Notes under the pieces: model-generated
Database searches by the model: none
The model's input: only the letters and a program-made list of their open reading frames with translations
Told to the model about the DNA's origin: nothing
Program-made: the position numbers and the translations under genes
Source: Oscillospiraceae bacterium
GTDB taxonomy: Bacteria; Bacillota; Clostridia; Oscillospirales; Acutalibacteraceae
Assembly: GCA_015066385.1 (NCBI GenBank)
Contig: SVOJ01000026.1
Coordinates: 1 to 36,982, forward strand
DNA: 36,982 bases
Direction: 5' to 3'
Part shown: one piece after another, positions 8,850 to 16,368 of the stretch
Layout of the letters: the number at the start of each line of letters is the position of its first letter
Position numbering within the stretch: position 1 is the stretch's first letter

Positions 8850-8887
8850 CTCTTTCATTCGGTGGTATTTAACTCCTTCAATCGAGT
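8818..8887 (-). ncRNA. Candidate small RNA of about 70 nt
   Basis: A complete transcription unit with no real gene inside. A minus-strand promoter has its -35 at 8917-8922 and its -10 at 8894-8899, so transcription should begin near 8887. An intrinsic terminator ends it near 8818. Eight nt into the RNA is GAAGGAG (8879-8873), a strong anti-Shine-Dalgarno-pairing sequence, followed by an unstructured AC-rich stretch. The only ATG (8858) opens a 25-codon frame that runs through the terminator stem, with a 14-nt gap to GGAG, so a peptide is unlikely but not excluded. It lies between the divergent metallophosphoesterase and regulator genes. It is not recognised as any known RNA family. Confidence 0.55.
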
Positions 8888-8893
8888 GTTTGT

Positions 8894-8922
8894 ATTGTAG
8901 CAAAAAGAAAATGTAATTTCAA
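8894..8922 (-). promoter_or_regulatory. Promoter of the small RNA
   Basis: On the minus strand TTGAAA (8922-8917), a 17-bp spacer, then TACAAT (8899-8894). Spacing is optimal for a housekeeping sigma factor. Confidence 0.65.
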
Positions 8923-8935
8923 GCAAGGCTTTGTG

Positions 8936-8950
8936 TTTGTCAATGACAAA
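8936..8950. promoter_or_regulatory. 15-bp palindrome, candidate operator
   Basis: TTTGTCA-A-TGACAAA is a perfect palindrome with 7-bp arms around one base. It lies 14 bp upstream of the small RNA -35 box and 36 bp upstream of the -35 box of the plus-strand regulator gene. It could bind a dimeric regulator, perhaps the neighbouring HTH protein; the binder is not known. Confidence 0.45.
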
Positions 8951-8986
8951 ATATTGCTATTTTTTAATTTCATCAAAAAGAAAAAC

Positions 8987-9015
8987 TTGCATATTAAATA
9001 ATATTGTTGTATAAT
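8987..9015 (+). promoter_or_regulatory. Promoter of the two-HTH regulator gene
   Basis: TTGCAT (8987-8992), 17-bp spacer, TATAAT (9010-9015). The spacer holds ATATT-AAAT-AATAT (8991-9004), an AT-rich inverted repeat that could be an autoregulatory site. Transcription should begin near 9022, which rules out the ATG at 9014 as a start codon. Confidence 0.75.
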
Positions 9016-9052
9016 GCTGAAAATGGATAAAACAACAAAGAAAGGGTGTTTT

Positions 9053-10888
9053 TTGTTGTTGTTGCAACGATTGAAATTGGTCAAAGATGTGCTCGGATTT
9101 TCCAATGTGCAGTTGGCGGAATGTGCCGGCTGCTCCTCATCGCACATCAGCAAAATATTCAGCGGAAAACGAGAGTTCCGTGAAAACGGTGCAGGTGCAG
9201 AACATCTGACAATTGCACTGATCGAATATGCAAAGAAAAACGGAAGAATGCAGGAACTGTGCGCTCTGTGCGGAGGTGACGAAGAAGTTTTTTCACCGCA
9301 AGAACTTTTGCTTTGGTTGTGCGGTGAAGGAAGTGTGACCAACAGTGTTTTTTCGGAAACTGTTGATAAGGCTTCTGTCACCCGTTTGTTCAGTGAACGT
9401 TTTGACCGTATTACGCAAGAACTTGATTTAAGCAATATAAGACTCAGTAAACTGATGAATGTTGATGCATCACTCATCAGCCGTTTTCGCAACGGAAAAC
9501 GCTCACCGCAAAAAAATGCGGAATTCATGCAGCTGCTTTGTGAGGTGCTGACGCAACGCATGCACGCGACGCAGTCACATGAAGTAATCGCAGAATTAGT
9601 CGGCTGTGATGTTTCGCAAACACAGACTGCAGAGTTTGTGCACATATTGGAAAAATGGTTTTTTGCAAAACGGGGAGAAAAACAGAAAACCACACATACT
9701 TATGACTATCTGAAAATGTTTCTGCCTTTGTCTCAATTGCCCGTGGATGAAATGCTTGTAAAACTTTCCGAATATGTGGAAAAAGAAAAAACAAGCACCT
9801 ACTGGGGCCTGGACGGCATGCGCAATGCCATTTTGCGGTTGCTGACGGAAGCCGCGATGCAGGGGGACGGTGAAATTTATATGTATGCCGACCAGAGCCT
9901 GCAATGGCTTCTTGCCGATGAAGAAGTGTTGCATATGTGGTATTTGTGCTGTTCACTTTGCATCAGCCGTGGTGTAAAACTCATCGTCATTCATGACATC
10001 AATCGTAAGATCCACGAAATGGCAAATGCCATGCAGATCTGGGTTCCCCTTTTTATGACGGGACATGTTGAACCGTATTATTGTACACTCAATCGCGGAA
10101 GCCGATTTACGCACATGTTGTTTCTGCGGCCGAATCATGCGGCATTGTCTTCTTTGCATGTGCATGGTACAAACAGCAACCATTTTTATGATTATATACA
10201 AGATGCAAAAAAACTGAATGTGCTGTATTCGGAGTTCAAAGCATTGCTTGCAAACAGCGAAAAACTGGTACAGGTTTTCGCACAGGACAATATGAGAAAA
10301 TATTATAGTATTCTTAAGGACGCCATGGCGCAGACACAAAACAGCCTTGCACTGCTGGATGCTCCGCCGAGTGTAACCGTGCCCGATGATATACTTCACG
10401 AAATGTTTGAACGCAGTCAGATGAGTCTTGAAGAAAGAGAACTGATTTTGTCCATGCGCAAAAATACTTATGAGAATCTGCAGAATGGCAGTATCACCGA
10501 ACTGTTTGAACTGCCTGACAAACAAAAGGTAAAAGATGGACAGTTGTATCTTTGTCTGGGCAGCAGTCTGCATCACGGCGGTCCCGGTTACTCTGTTTCG
10601 GAATACCGCAGGCACATCGAAAACATCATCCGCCTGTGTGAAACAGATGATAATTACAATTGTTGTGTCCTCAGTAAATCACCGTTCCCGGGAATGCGTA
10701 TCATTCTGACCGACAGTTGCGCGGTTATCATCCGATTGCACAAACCGTACACGGCTTTTCTGGTTGAAAATCCGTTTTTTACAAAATCGTTTGCTGTACT
10801 GTTGCATAATTTCTACGAACAAAATACCGTTCCGCGTGAACGAACGGTTGCGCTTCTGAAAAAACATCTCGAAGACCTTGCAGAGTGA
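9053..10888 (+). CDS. Large regulator with two XRE-like HTH regions
   Basis: A probable DNA-binding transcriptional regulator of about 611 residues. The N-terminal half has two XRE-like helix-turn-helix segments: LGFSNVQLAECAGCSSSHISKIFSGKR (from about residue 15) and LDLSNIRLSKLMNVDASLISRFRNGKRSP (from about residue 124). They look like diverged copies. The C-terminal 340 residues are not a domain I recognise; they contain a GDGEIYMYADQ...GVKLIVIHDINR stretch that could be a ligand-sensing alpha/beta fold. Start choice: the promoter puts the 5' end near 9022, and AAAGGGTG (9041-9048) sits 6 nt before TTG 9053, the first of four TTG codons. An ATG at 9023 would need leaderless translation. 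It probably controls the TauE operon, the small RNA or itself. Confidence 0.7.
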   Translation: MLLLQRLKLVKDVLGFSNVQLAECAGCSSSHISKIFSGKREFRENGAGAEHLTIALIEYAKKNGRMQELCALCGGDEEVFSPQELLLWLCGEGSVTNSVFSETVDKASVTRLFSERFDRITQELDLSNIRLSKLMNVDASLISRFRNGKRSPQKNAEFMQLLCEVLTQRMHATQSHEVIAELVGCDVSQTQTAEFVHILEKWFFAKRGEKQKTTHTYDYLKMFLPLSQLPVDEMLVKLSEYVEKEKTSTYWGLDGMRNAILRLLTEAAMQGDGEIYMYADQSLQWLLADEEVLHMWYLCCSLCISRGVKLIVIHDINRKIHEMANAMQIWVPLFMTGHVEPYYCTLNRGSRFTHMLFLRPNHAALSSLHVHGTNSNHFYDYIQDAKKLNVLYSEFKALLANSEKLVQVFAQDNMRKYYSILKDAMAQTQNSLALLDAPPSVTVPDDILHEMFERSQMSLEERELILSMRKNTYENLQNGSITELFELPDKQKVKDGQLYLCLGSSLHHGGPGYSVSEYRRHIENIIRLCETDDNYNCCVLSKSPFPGMRIILTDSCAVIIRLHKPYTAFLVENPFFTKSFAVLLHNFYEQNTVPRERTVALLKKHLEDLAE

Positions 10889-10906
10889 TTTTTATTTTTA
10901 TATAAT
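10878..10906 (+). promoter_or_regulatory. Promoter of the TauE/propeller operon
   Basis: TTGCAG (10878-10883), overlapping the end of the regulator gene, a 17-bp spacer and TATAAT (10901-10906). The leader to the TauE gene is about 23 nt. Confidence 0.7.
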
Positions 10907-10935
10907 GGTATAAAAATTATTCGGGAGAAAAAGTA

Positions 10936-11721
10936 ATGATCTTGTTTCTTCTTGTTTTTGTATCCTGCTGTGTCGGAGCCGTGTGCGGATTCGGCGGCGG
11001 AGTCATCATAAAACCCGTGCTCGATCTTGTGCAGTATGATTCAACACAAGTCATCAACTTCCTGTCAAGCTGTACGGTGCTGTGTATGAGCCTGTATACG
11101 GTCGGTGCATCTTTTGTGCGCAGGGAAAAAAGTGTCAGAACTGCGGTTTCAACCCCTTTGGCAGTCGGTGCAATTGCCGGCGGGATGATCGGCAAAGAGA
11201 TTTTTTCGTATTTGCTGGCAAATGCTGTGCAACCGGGCGTTGTCAAAGCCGTGCAAGCGGTGGTGCTCATTGCGCTGACGGGGTGCTGTCTTTTGTATAT
11301 TCTCTTTAAAAAGCATGTCCGCCCTTTGCATACAAAAAGCATTCTGACTGCCTGCGGTATCGGTGTTTTTCTCGGCACGGTGTCAGGTTTTCTGGGCATC
11401 GGCGGCGGTCAGTTCAATCTCATTGTGCTGTATTTCTTTTTCGGCATGGACACCAAAACCGCCGCAACGAACAGCCTGTATATTATTATGCTGAGCAAAA
11501 TTTCCAATCTTTTGTTGCAGTTGTTTACGCACAGTATTCCCGATTTTGAGATTTCTTCTTTGCTTGTGATGATTTTTGCAGGTATTGCAGGCGGTGTTAT
11601 CGGCAGAACGGTCAATAAAAGAGTGTCTGCAAAAACCGTGGAGAAATTGCTTGGCAGTGTGTTGTTTGTTGTAATTGTTATTTGTATTTTCAATGCGGTG
11701 ACAGGCTTTTGGGGGAGGTAA
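10936..11721 (+). CDS. TauE/SafE-family membrane permease
   Basis: A 261-residue multi-pass membrane protein of the TauE/SafE family, members of which export sulfite, sulfoacetate or related organic anions, or take up anions. The internal repeat of the family is visible: GAVCGFGGGVIIKPVLDL near the N-terminus and GTVSGFLGIGGGQFNLIVLYFFFGMDTKTAATNS in the middle, each opening a half of about four transmembrane helices. GGGAG precedes the ATG by about 8 nt. It has its own promoter and runs directly into the next gene (3-bp gap). The substrate is unknown; the nearby TRAP transporter makes an organic anion plausible. Confidence 0.85.
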   Translation: MILFLLVFVSCCVGAVCGFGGGVIIKPVLDLVQYDSTQVINFLSSCTVLCMSLYTVGASFVRREKSVRTAVSTPLAVGAIAGGMIGKEIFSYLLANAVQPGVVKAVQAVVLIALTGCCLLYILFKKHVRPLHTKSILTACGIGVFLGTVSGFLGIGGGQFNLIVLYFFFGMDTKTAATNSLYIIMLSKISNLLLQLFTHSIPDFEISSLLVMIFAGIAGGVIGRTVNKRVSAKTVEKLLGSVLFVVIVICIFNAVTGFWGR

Positions 11722-11724
11722 AAC

Positions 11725-12756
11725 ATGAAAATACCCAAACGCATTATTTCAGGCTATCACGGTTCCTGCCATTGTCAGGGGATTGCCGTGGATCTGCAAA
11801 GAGGTTATATTTATTATTCATTTACCACAAAACTCATCAAATCCGATTTCAAAGGTAATATCATCGGCACGGTCGAAAACCTGACGGGGCATCTGGGTTG
11901 TATTGATTTTCAAGAAGCAGACGGCAGGGTTTACGGCTCGCTTGAATACAAAAATGATTGTATCGGCAAGGGTATTCACAATGCACTCGGACTCGAACGT
12001 GAAAACGAAGAGGCTTTTTACTGTGCGATTTTCGATGTCGACAATATAAACCGTATCGGAATGGATGCGGAAAAAGACGGTGTCATGAAAGCCGTTTATC
12101 TGCAAGAAGTGGTCAAGGATTATCTGTACCCCGGTCATAAATACGGTTGTTCAGGGATTGACGGTACGGCCTGGGGCCCTGTCTGCGGTCAAAAAGACAA
12201 AAAAGAATATCTTCACATTGCCTACGGCATTTACGGCGACACAAAACGCACCGATAATGACTGTCAGGTGATTCTGTGTTACGATGCCGAAGATTGGTGG
12301 GACACATATGCACAGCCTTTGTCGCAGAGTGATCCCCATAAAAACGGTCCGCAACAGCCCTTTCATAAATTCTTTCTGCAGACGGGCAATACCGAATGGG
12401 GAATTCAGAATCTCGAATACGACAGCCACAGTGGGGATTATTATGCGGCGGTGTATAAGGGGAAAAAGACGCGGTATAAAAACTACGATATGTTTGTTAT
12501 TGACGGCAGTGCCGCACCTGCGTTCAAAGATCACCCCGCTACAGGTGAAAAGGTTGAAATGCTGCAACTGAAACCGCAGAAGGGGGAAGACGGTATGTTT
12601 TTTCCTTACGGTTCAACGGGCATGTTTGCTGTCGGCGACGGAAGATTTCTGTTCTCAATTCCCGCGCATCACAAAAAACACGGCCACGCAACCACGGTAC
12701 GCTTGTATAAGAAAACCGACAATGCAAAAAAAGTTTTCAGACGGTTTCTGTTCTGA
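11725..12756 (+). CDS. Unrecognised protein, propeller-like, cytoplasmic
   Basis: I do not recognise this 343-residue protein. It has no signal peptide or membrane segment. Its repeating pattern of short beta segments (QGIAVDLQRGYIYYSF near residue 18, LGCIDFQEADGRVYGSL near 57, WGIQNLEYDSHSGDYYAAVY near 230, GMFAVGDGRFLF near 300) resembles a beta-propeller such as SMP-30 or Kelch-like lactonases. It is rich in His, Tyr and Cys (HGSCHCQG at 12-19), which could bind a metal. GGGGGAGG inside the end of the TauE gene serves as its ribosome site, so the two are tightly linked. A hydrolase or sensor role is possible but not shown. Confidence 0.65.
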   Translation: MKIPKRIISGYHGSCHCQGIAVDLQRGYIYYSFTTKLIKSDFKGNIIGTVENLTGHLGCIDFQEADGRVYGSLEYKNDCIGKGIHNALGLERENEEAFYCAIFDVDNINRIGMDAEKDGVMKAVYLQEVVKDYLYPGHKYGCSGIDGTAWGPVCGQKDKKEYLHIAYGIYGDTKRTDNDCQVILCYDAEDWWDTYAQPLSQSDPHKNGPQQPFHKFFLQTGNTEWGIQNLEYDSHSGDYYAAVYKGKKTRYKNYDMFVIDGSAAPAFKDHPATGEKVEMLQLKPQKGEDGMFFPYGSTGMFAVGDGRFLFSIPAHHKKHGHATTVRLYKKTDNAKKVFRRFLF

Positions 12757-12785
12757 ATCGCTACTCTTTGTTGAATATAAAAAAC

Positions 12786-12824
12786 AACCTCCGTTTCCGG
12801 CTGTATGTTGCGGAAACGGAGGTT
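12786..12824. terminator. Bidirectional terminator between propeller and TRAP genes
   Basis: A 14-bp perfect stem, AACCTCCGTTTCCG (12786-12799) with CGGAAACGGAGGTT (12811-12824), has an 11-nt loop. A-rich sequence lies to the left and ATATTATTTATTT to the right. It lies between the convergent stops at 12756 and 12841. Confidence 0.8.
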
Positions 12825-12840
12825 ATATTATTTATTTGTG

Positions 12841-14973
12841 TCAGGTTGCTACGGCTGCTGACGGCGTATTTTTTGTTTTCTTTTCCGAAAGTTTCTGGAT
12901 CAGAATGATGACTGCAATAATGACCAGTCCGATGATATCGGTTGCAAGGGTCGGAACGATGAGCAGCAGACCGCCTGCAAGGCAAAGAATCCTCTGCCAC
13001 CACGGGCACTTAATGAACATGTAGCCTTCCATACCTGCGGAAACTGCAAATATACCGATGATGGAGGTGAGCGCAATGCGGATGATGTCGTACCATGCAG
13101 CATCAATGAACAGCATCGACGAGTCATAAGCGAAGATGTAAGGTACAATAAATGCCGTGATTGCCAGTCGCGTTGCCGTGACACCTGTTTTCAGCGGGTT
13201 TGATTTTGCAATGGCGGAGCCTGCATAAGCAGCAAGCGCAACGGGCGGGGTGATGTCGGCAACGATACCGAAGTAGAAAACAAACATGTGAGCTGCCAAC
13301 AGCGGAAGTCCCATTTTGATCAAAATCGGAGCCGTGATGGTTGCCATAATAACATAGTTTGCCGTGGTCGGAACACCCATGCCCAGAACGATACAACAGA
13401 TCATGGTCAGGAACAGAGCAAGGAACATGCTGTTTTCTGCAATCGGAACGAGGGTGTTGATCAGTAATGCGCCGAGGGCTGTCATGGTGACAACGCCGGA
13501 AATAATACCTGCCACACCGCATGCAACGGCAACACCGACTGTGTTCTTTGCGCCGTTTTCAAGTGCTTCAACTGCAATTCTGGGAGAAAGTGTTGTGGTG
13601 TCTTTTGTGATGAAGGAAAGCGCAATGCAGGTGACCATGGAAATGAACACGGCTTTGGTCATATAAGCAGTGCCCAAAGGCAACCAGATTGCTAACAGAA
13701 CAGCAACGGGAATAACAGGGAAAATCAATCTCCATGCCGTTTTCTTGTTCAGCTCTGTGGGAACCAGACTGACGACCAGTGCACCGAGAATGGCGAAGCA
13801 AGCGGCTACACCCGTGCTGAAGTGGTTCATTGCAATAACAAGAATCACGATGGGGAACAGCAGATAACCTTTTTTGAAGATCAACTTGAAGAAGTTCGGA
13901 ATCGCATCCTTGGGAAGGCCTTTGAGACCGAGCTTCTTTGCTTCAAAGTGGATCATCAGGAAAATGCCCGTGAAGTAAAGCAAAGCCGGAAGAATTGCCG
14001 TTACGGCGATGGTGGCGTAAGAAAGACCGGTCATTTCTGCCATCAGGAATGCGGCAGCACCCATGATGGGGGGCATGATCTGACCGCCCGTGGATGCGGC
14101 GGCTTCAGCGGCTGCGGCAAATTCGGGCTTGTAACCTGTCTTTTTCATCAGCGGAATGGTGATCGAACCGCTGCCGACGGTGTTTGCCACGGAAGAGCCG
14201 GAATACATGCCTTCGAGAGCACTGGAAATAACTGCAACCTTTGCAGGACCGCCTACGGATGCGCCTGCAACGGAGTTGGCAAGGTCAACAAAGAATCCGC
14301 CGATGCCCGTTCTTTCGAGCAATGCACCGAGAATGATAAACAAAACAATGAAGGTCGTGCAAACATACACAGGGGTCGAGAATAAGCCGTTTGCTACATC
14401 GTAATAAAGGCTGTACATCAGGTTTCTCAATGCGGTGGCAGGGTTGTTTTCAATCGCTTTATAAATGGCATAAATAACAAATACACCCGCAACGCAAAGA
14501 ATCGGGAAGCCGACAGCACGACGTACCAGCTCGGCTAACAGTATGATGGCAATCAGAGCAATCACAATCTGCAAGGTGCCGATTCTGCGGCTCATGAGAA
14601 TGATGTCTTCCTGGAAAATTGCGTAATAAAGAAAACTGCCGCCGCCGACAACGGCAAGAATAATATCATAAAAAGGAACATAATTGATTTTTTGGGTCTG
14701 CTTTTTGTATGCCGGGAAAATGAGATAGCCGATAAACAGCATAAACGCCATAAATGTCGTCAGTTTTGTGTACTTTGTTGCCGTGGGGAACAACAGTGCC
14801 ATGGAAATCATGTAGGTGCTGAAAGCAACCATGATGGTTGTGATGACGCCTTTTCGCCATCCCGTAAAGACACGGGTATTGCTTTCGCGGTCAAATTCCT
14901 GCATAATCGCATCGGCATCCACTTTTTCATCTATCATATCGTTGATATTGACATTGATGTTGGTGTCTTCCAC
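12841..14973 (-). CDS. TRAP transporter fused permease (4TM/12TM, TAXI type)
   Basis: The membrane part of a secondary transporter that takes up an organic anion with the help of a binding protein, using an ion gradient. The 710 residues combine a short N-terminal membrane domain (DctQ-like) with a large DctM-like domain in one chain, as is usual for TAXI-type TRAP systems. About 16-18 hydrophobic segments are visible. Conserved blocks include GGPAKVAVISSALEGMYSGSSVANTVGSGSITIPLMKKTGY, with MPPIMGAAAFLMAE after it, and MGVPTTANYVIMATITAPILI. The start is GTG 14973 with AGGAGG 8 nt upstream; the protein begins MEDTNINVN. It lies downstream of its binding-protein gene with a hairpin between them. 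Confidence 0.92.
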   Translation of the reverse strand: MEDTNINVNINDMIDEKVDADAIMQEFDRESNTRVFTGWRKGVITTIMVAFSTYMISMALLFPTATKYTKLTTFMAFMLFIGYLIFPAYKKQTQKINYVPFYDIILAVVGGGSFLYYAIFQEDIILMSRRIGTLQIVIALIAIILLAELVRRAVGFPILCVAGVFVIYAIYKAIENNPATALRNLMYSLYYDVANGLFSTPVYVCTTFIVLFIILGALLERTGIGGFFVDLANSVAGASVGGPAKVAVISSALEGMYSGSSVANTVGSGSITIPLMKKTGYKPEFAAAAEAAASTGGQIMPPIMGAAAFLMAEMTGLSYATIAVTAILPALLYFTGIFLMIHFEAKKLGLKGLPKDAIPNFFKLIFKKGYLLFPIVILVIAMNHFSTGVAACFAILGALVVSLVPTELNKKTAWRLIFPVIPVAVLLAIWLPLGTAYMTKAVFISMVTCIALSFITKDTTTLSPRIAVEALENGAKNTVGVAVACGVAGIISGVVTMTALGALLINTLVPIAENSMFLALFLTMICCIVLGMGVPTTANYVIMATITAPILIKMGLPLLAAHMFVFYFGIVADITPPVALAAYAGSAIAKSNPLKTGVTATRLAITAFIVPYIFAYDSSMLFIDAAWYDIIRIALTSIIGIFAVSAGMEGYMFIKCPWWQRILCLAGGLLLIVPTLATDIIGLVIIAVIILIQKLSEKKTKNTPSAAVAT

Positions 14974-15000
14974 TTTTTTTCCTCCTCTTTTTTTTAAAAT

Positions 15001-15031
15001 AAATGCTGCGGTTTTTCCAATCGCAGCATTT
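15001..15031 (-). terminator. Hairpin between TRAP binding-protein and permease genes
   Basis: AAATGCTGCG (15001-15010) and CGCAGCATTT (15022-15031) form a 10-bp stem with an 11-nt loop. On the minus strand only ATTTTAAAAAAAAG follows, so it is a weak terminator or an RNA-stability structure that could make more binding protein than permease. Confidence 0.5.
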
Positions 15032-15066
15032 ACTGTTACTGTGAAATTTTTAAGAGAGCCGAAATC

Positions 15067-16131
15067 TTATTCGATGATGCCTGCTTCTTTGTAATATCTT
15101 GCAGCACCTGCGTGAAGCGGAACGGTACCGATTGCGGAAGCAGCGATAGCGGTATCCATTTCAGCGGTCTTTGCATGGATTGTGGTGTCGCCGGCGATGG
15201 TTTCCCAAAGGGTCTTGGTGATTTCATAGACCTGTTCTTCGGGCATATCGTTGGAAACAACATAGGTAGCCATGATGGCAACGGTGTTGACGGGTTCGGT
15301 AATGAAGTCATAGTCAGCAGAGGTCATTTCGTATGCAGCATAGAAGCTGTATTCGTCCTGCAGCTTTGCAATAACATCGGCGCCGAGATCAACAACAACG
15401 ATTTCGGTAGAAGTTGCAAGTTCGGTGATAGCGGTGGTGGGAGTACCTGCAGTGATGAAAGCAGCATCGATAGAGCCGTCTTTCAGCTGAGCTGCGCTGT
15501 CACCGAAGGAAGCAGCGGTCTTATTGATGTCAGCATCAATGTCAAGACCTGCGGCAGCGAGGATCTGGGTTGCGTTGTAGTAAACGCCGGAGCCTACGTC
15601 ACCGACAGCAACATTCTTGCCGGCGAGGTCAGCAACGGAAGTGATGCCGGAAGCCTTGGTTGCGACAAGCTGGCAGACTTCGGGATATACGCAAGCAACA
15701 GCAGAGAAAGAAGTGATCGCTTCGTTGAAGCCGTTGGTGCCGTTGTAAGCATAGTTCATAACATCGTTCTGAACGATAGCCATCTTGATGTCGCCGTCTT
15801 CGATCATTTCGATGTTAGCCTGAGAGCCGCCGGTGGAAAGGATTTCAAAACTGTAGTTTTCAGTGTTGAGAATCTGACCGACAGCATTTGTGAATGCATA
15901 GTAGGTGCCGGATGTGCCACCGGTGCCGACTTTGACATTTGCAACATATTCAGCATCAGTTGCATCAGCAACGTTGCCGTCAGTAGCATCGCCGTCAGTA
16001 GCGTTGCCGTCGGATACATTGCCGTCGGAAAGAGCGGCATCGGGTTCGGTGGGGTCAACAGTGGTGTCGGTGCAAGCTGCAAAGGAAACAAGCATAAGCG
16101 CAGCAAGCAGGATTGCGATGAGTTTCTTCAT
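15067..16131 (-). CDS. TAXI-family TRAP solute-binding lipoprotein
   Basis: Binds the substrate outside the membrane and delivers it to the fused permease encoded next. The signal peptide MKKLIAILLAALMLVSFAAC ends in a lipobox with Cys20. Residues 21-63 form a Ser/Thr/Asp/Gly-rich linker with four pentapeptide repeats. The mature domain opens with VKVGTGGTSGTYYAFTNAVG (67-86), the signature of the TAXI family, followed by SFGDSAAQLKDGSIDAAFITAGTPTTAI. Members have been linked to glutamate and other dicarboxylates; the ligand here is not evident. GGAGG precedes the ATG. A promoter and an 18-bp palindrome lie in its leader. Confidence 0.93.
   Translation of the reverse strand: MKKLIAILLAALMLVSFAACTDTTVDPTEPDAALSDGNVSDGNATDGDATDGNVADATDAEYVANVKVGTGGTSGTYYAFTNAVGQILNTENYSFEILSTGGSQANIEMIEDGDIKMAIVQNDVMNYAYNGTNGFNEAITSFSAVACVYPEVCQLVATKASGITSVADLAGKNVAVGDVGSGVYYNATQILAAAGLDIDADINKTAASFGDSAAQLKDGSIDAAFITAGTPTTAITELATSTEIVVVDLGADVIAKLQDEYSFYAAYEMTSADYDFITEPVNTVAIMATYVVSNDMPEEQVYEITKTLWETIAGDTTIHAKTAEMDTAIAASAIGTVPLHAGAARYYKEAGIIE
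15970..16029 (-). repeat. Four 15-bp tandem repeats coding a lipoprotein linker
   Basis: Four diverged 15-bp units encode (S/T)DG(N/D)(V/A) repeats at residues 35-54 of the TAXI binding protein. The repeat is in frame and lies between the lipidated cysteine and the folded domain, where length changes would be tolerated. Confidence 0.75.
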
Positions 16132-16157
16132 AATGTTCCTCCATAAGGTGTTTTATT

Positions 16158-16175
16158 TTAAGGGATTTCCCTTAA
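16158..16175. promoter_or_regulatory. 18-bp palindrome in the TRAP leader
   Basis: TTAAGGGA-TT-TCCCTTAA has 8-bp perfect arms and lies about 12-29 nt downstream of the expected transcription start of the TAXI gene. It fits an operator, or a leader hairpin 26 nt before the ATG. Confidence 0.5.
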
Positions 16176-16193
16176 ATACAAATGACTTTTTTT

Positions 16194-16222
16194 ATTTTAA
16201 TAAATTTTCAGGTCCGTGTCAA
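16194..16222 (-). promoter_or_regulatory. Promoter of the TRAP transporter operon
   Basis: On the minus strand TTGACA (16222-16217), 17-bp spacer, TAAAAT (16199-16194). Confidence 0.7.
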
Positions 16223-16305
16223 GTCTTTTTGTTAAAAAAATGCATTGCTTTACTGTGATAACAGATAAAAACGTTACAATTTTATTTTACTGTTTGCTAA
16301 TTTGC

Positions 16306-16334
16306 TTGACAATGCAGATAAATTATGGTATCTT
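16306..16334 (+). promoter_or_regulatory. Promoter of the MATE gene
   Basis: TTGACA (16306-16311), 17-bp spacer, TATCTT (16329-16334), with a leader of about 28 nt to the ATG at 16369. Confidence 0.65.
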
Positions 16335-16368
16335 TTTCACCGCATCTTATAAATAAAGGAAAAGGAAA

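Noticed and set aside
8784-8858. 25-codon frame inside the small RNA
   Set aside because: Its codons run through the terminator stem and past the T-tract, and the gap from GGAG to ATG is 14 nt; treated as noncoding.
9014-9016. ATG 9014 as start of the regulator
   Set aside because: It overlaps the -10 box TATAAT at 9010-9015, so it cannot be in the message.
15112-16146. 344-codon plus-strand frame opposite the TAXI gene
   Set aside because: Shadow frame created by the repetitive GC-third-position codons; the minus strand has signal peptide, lipobox and TAXI signature.
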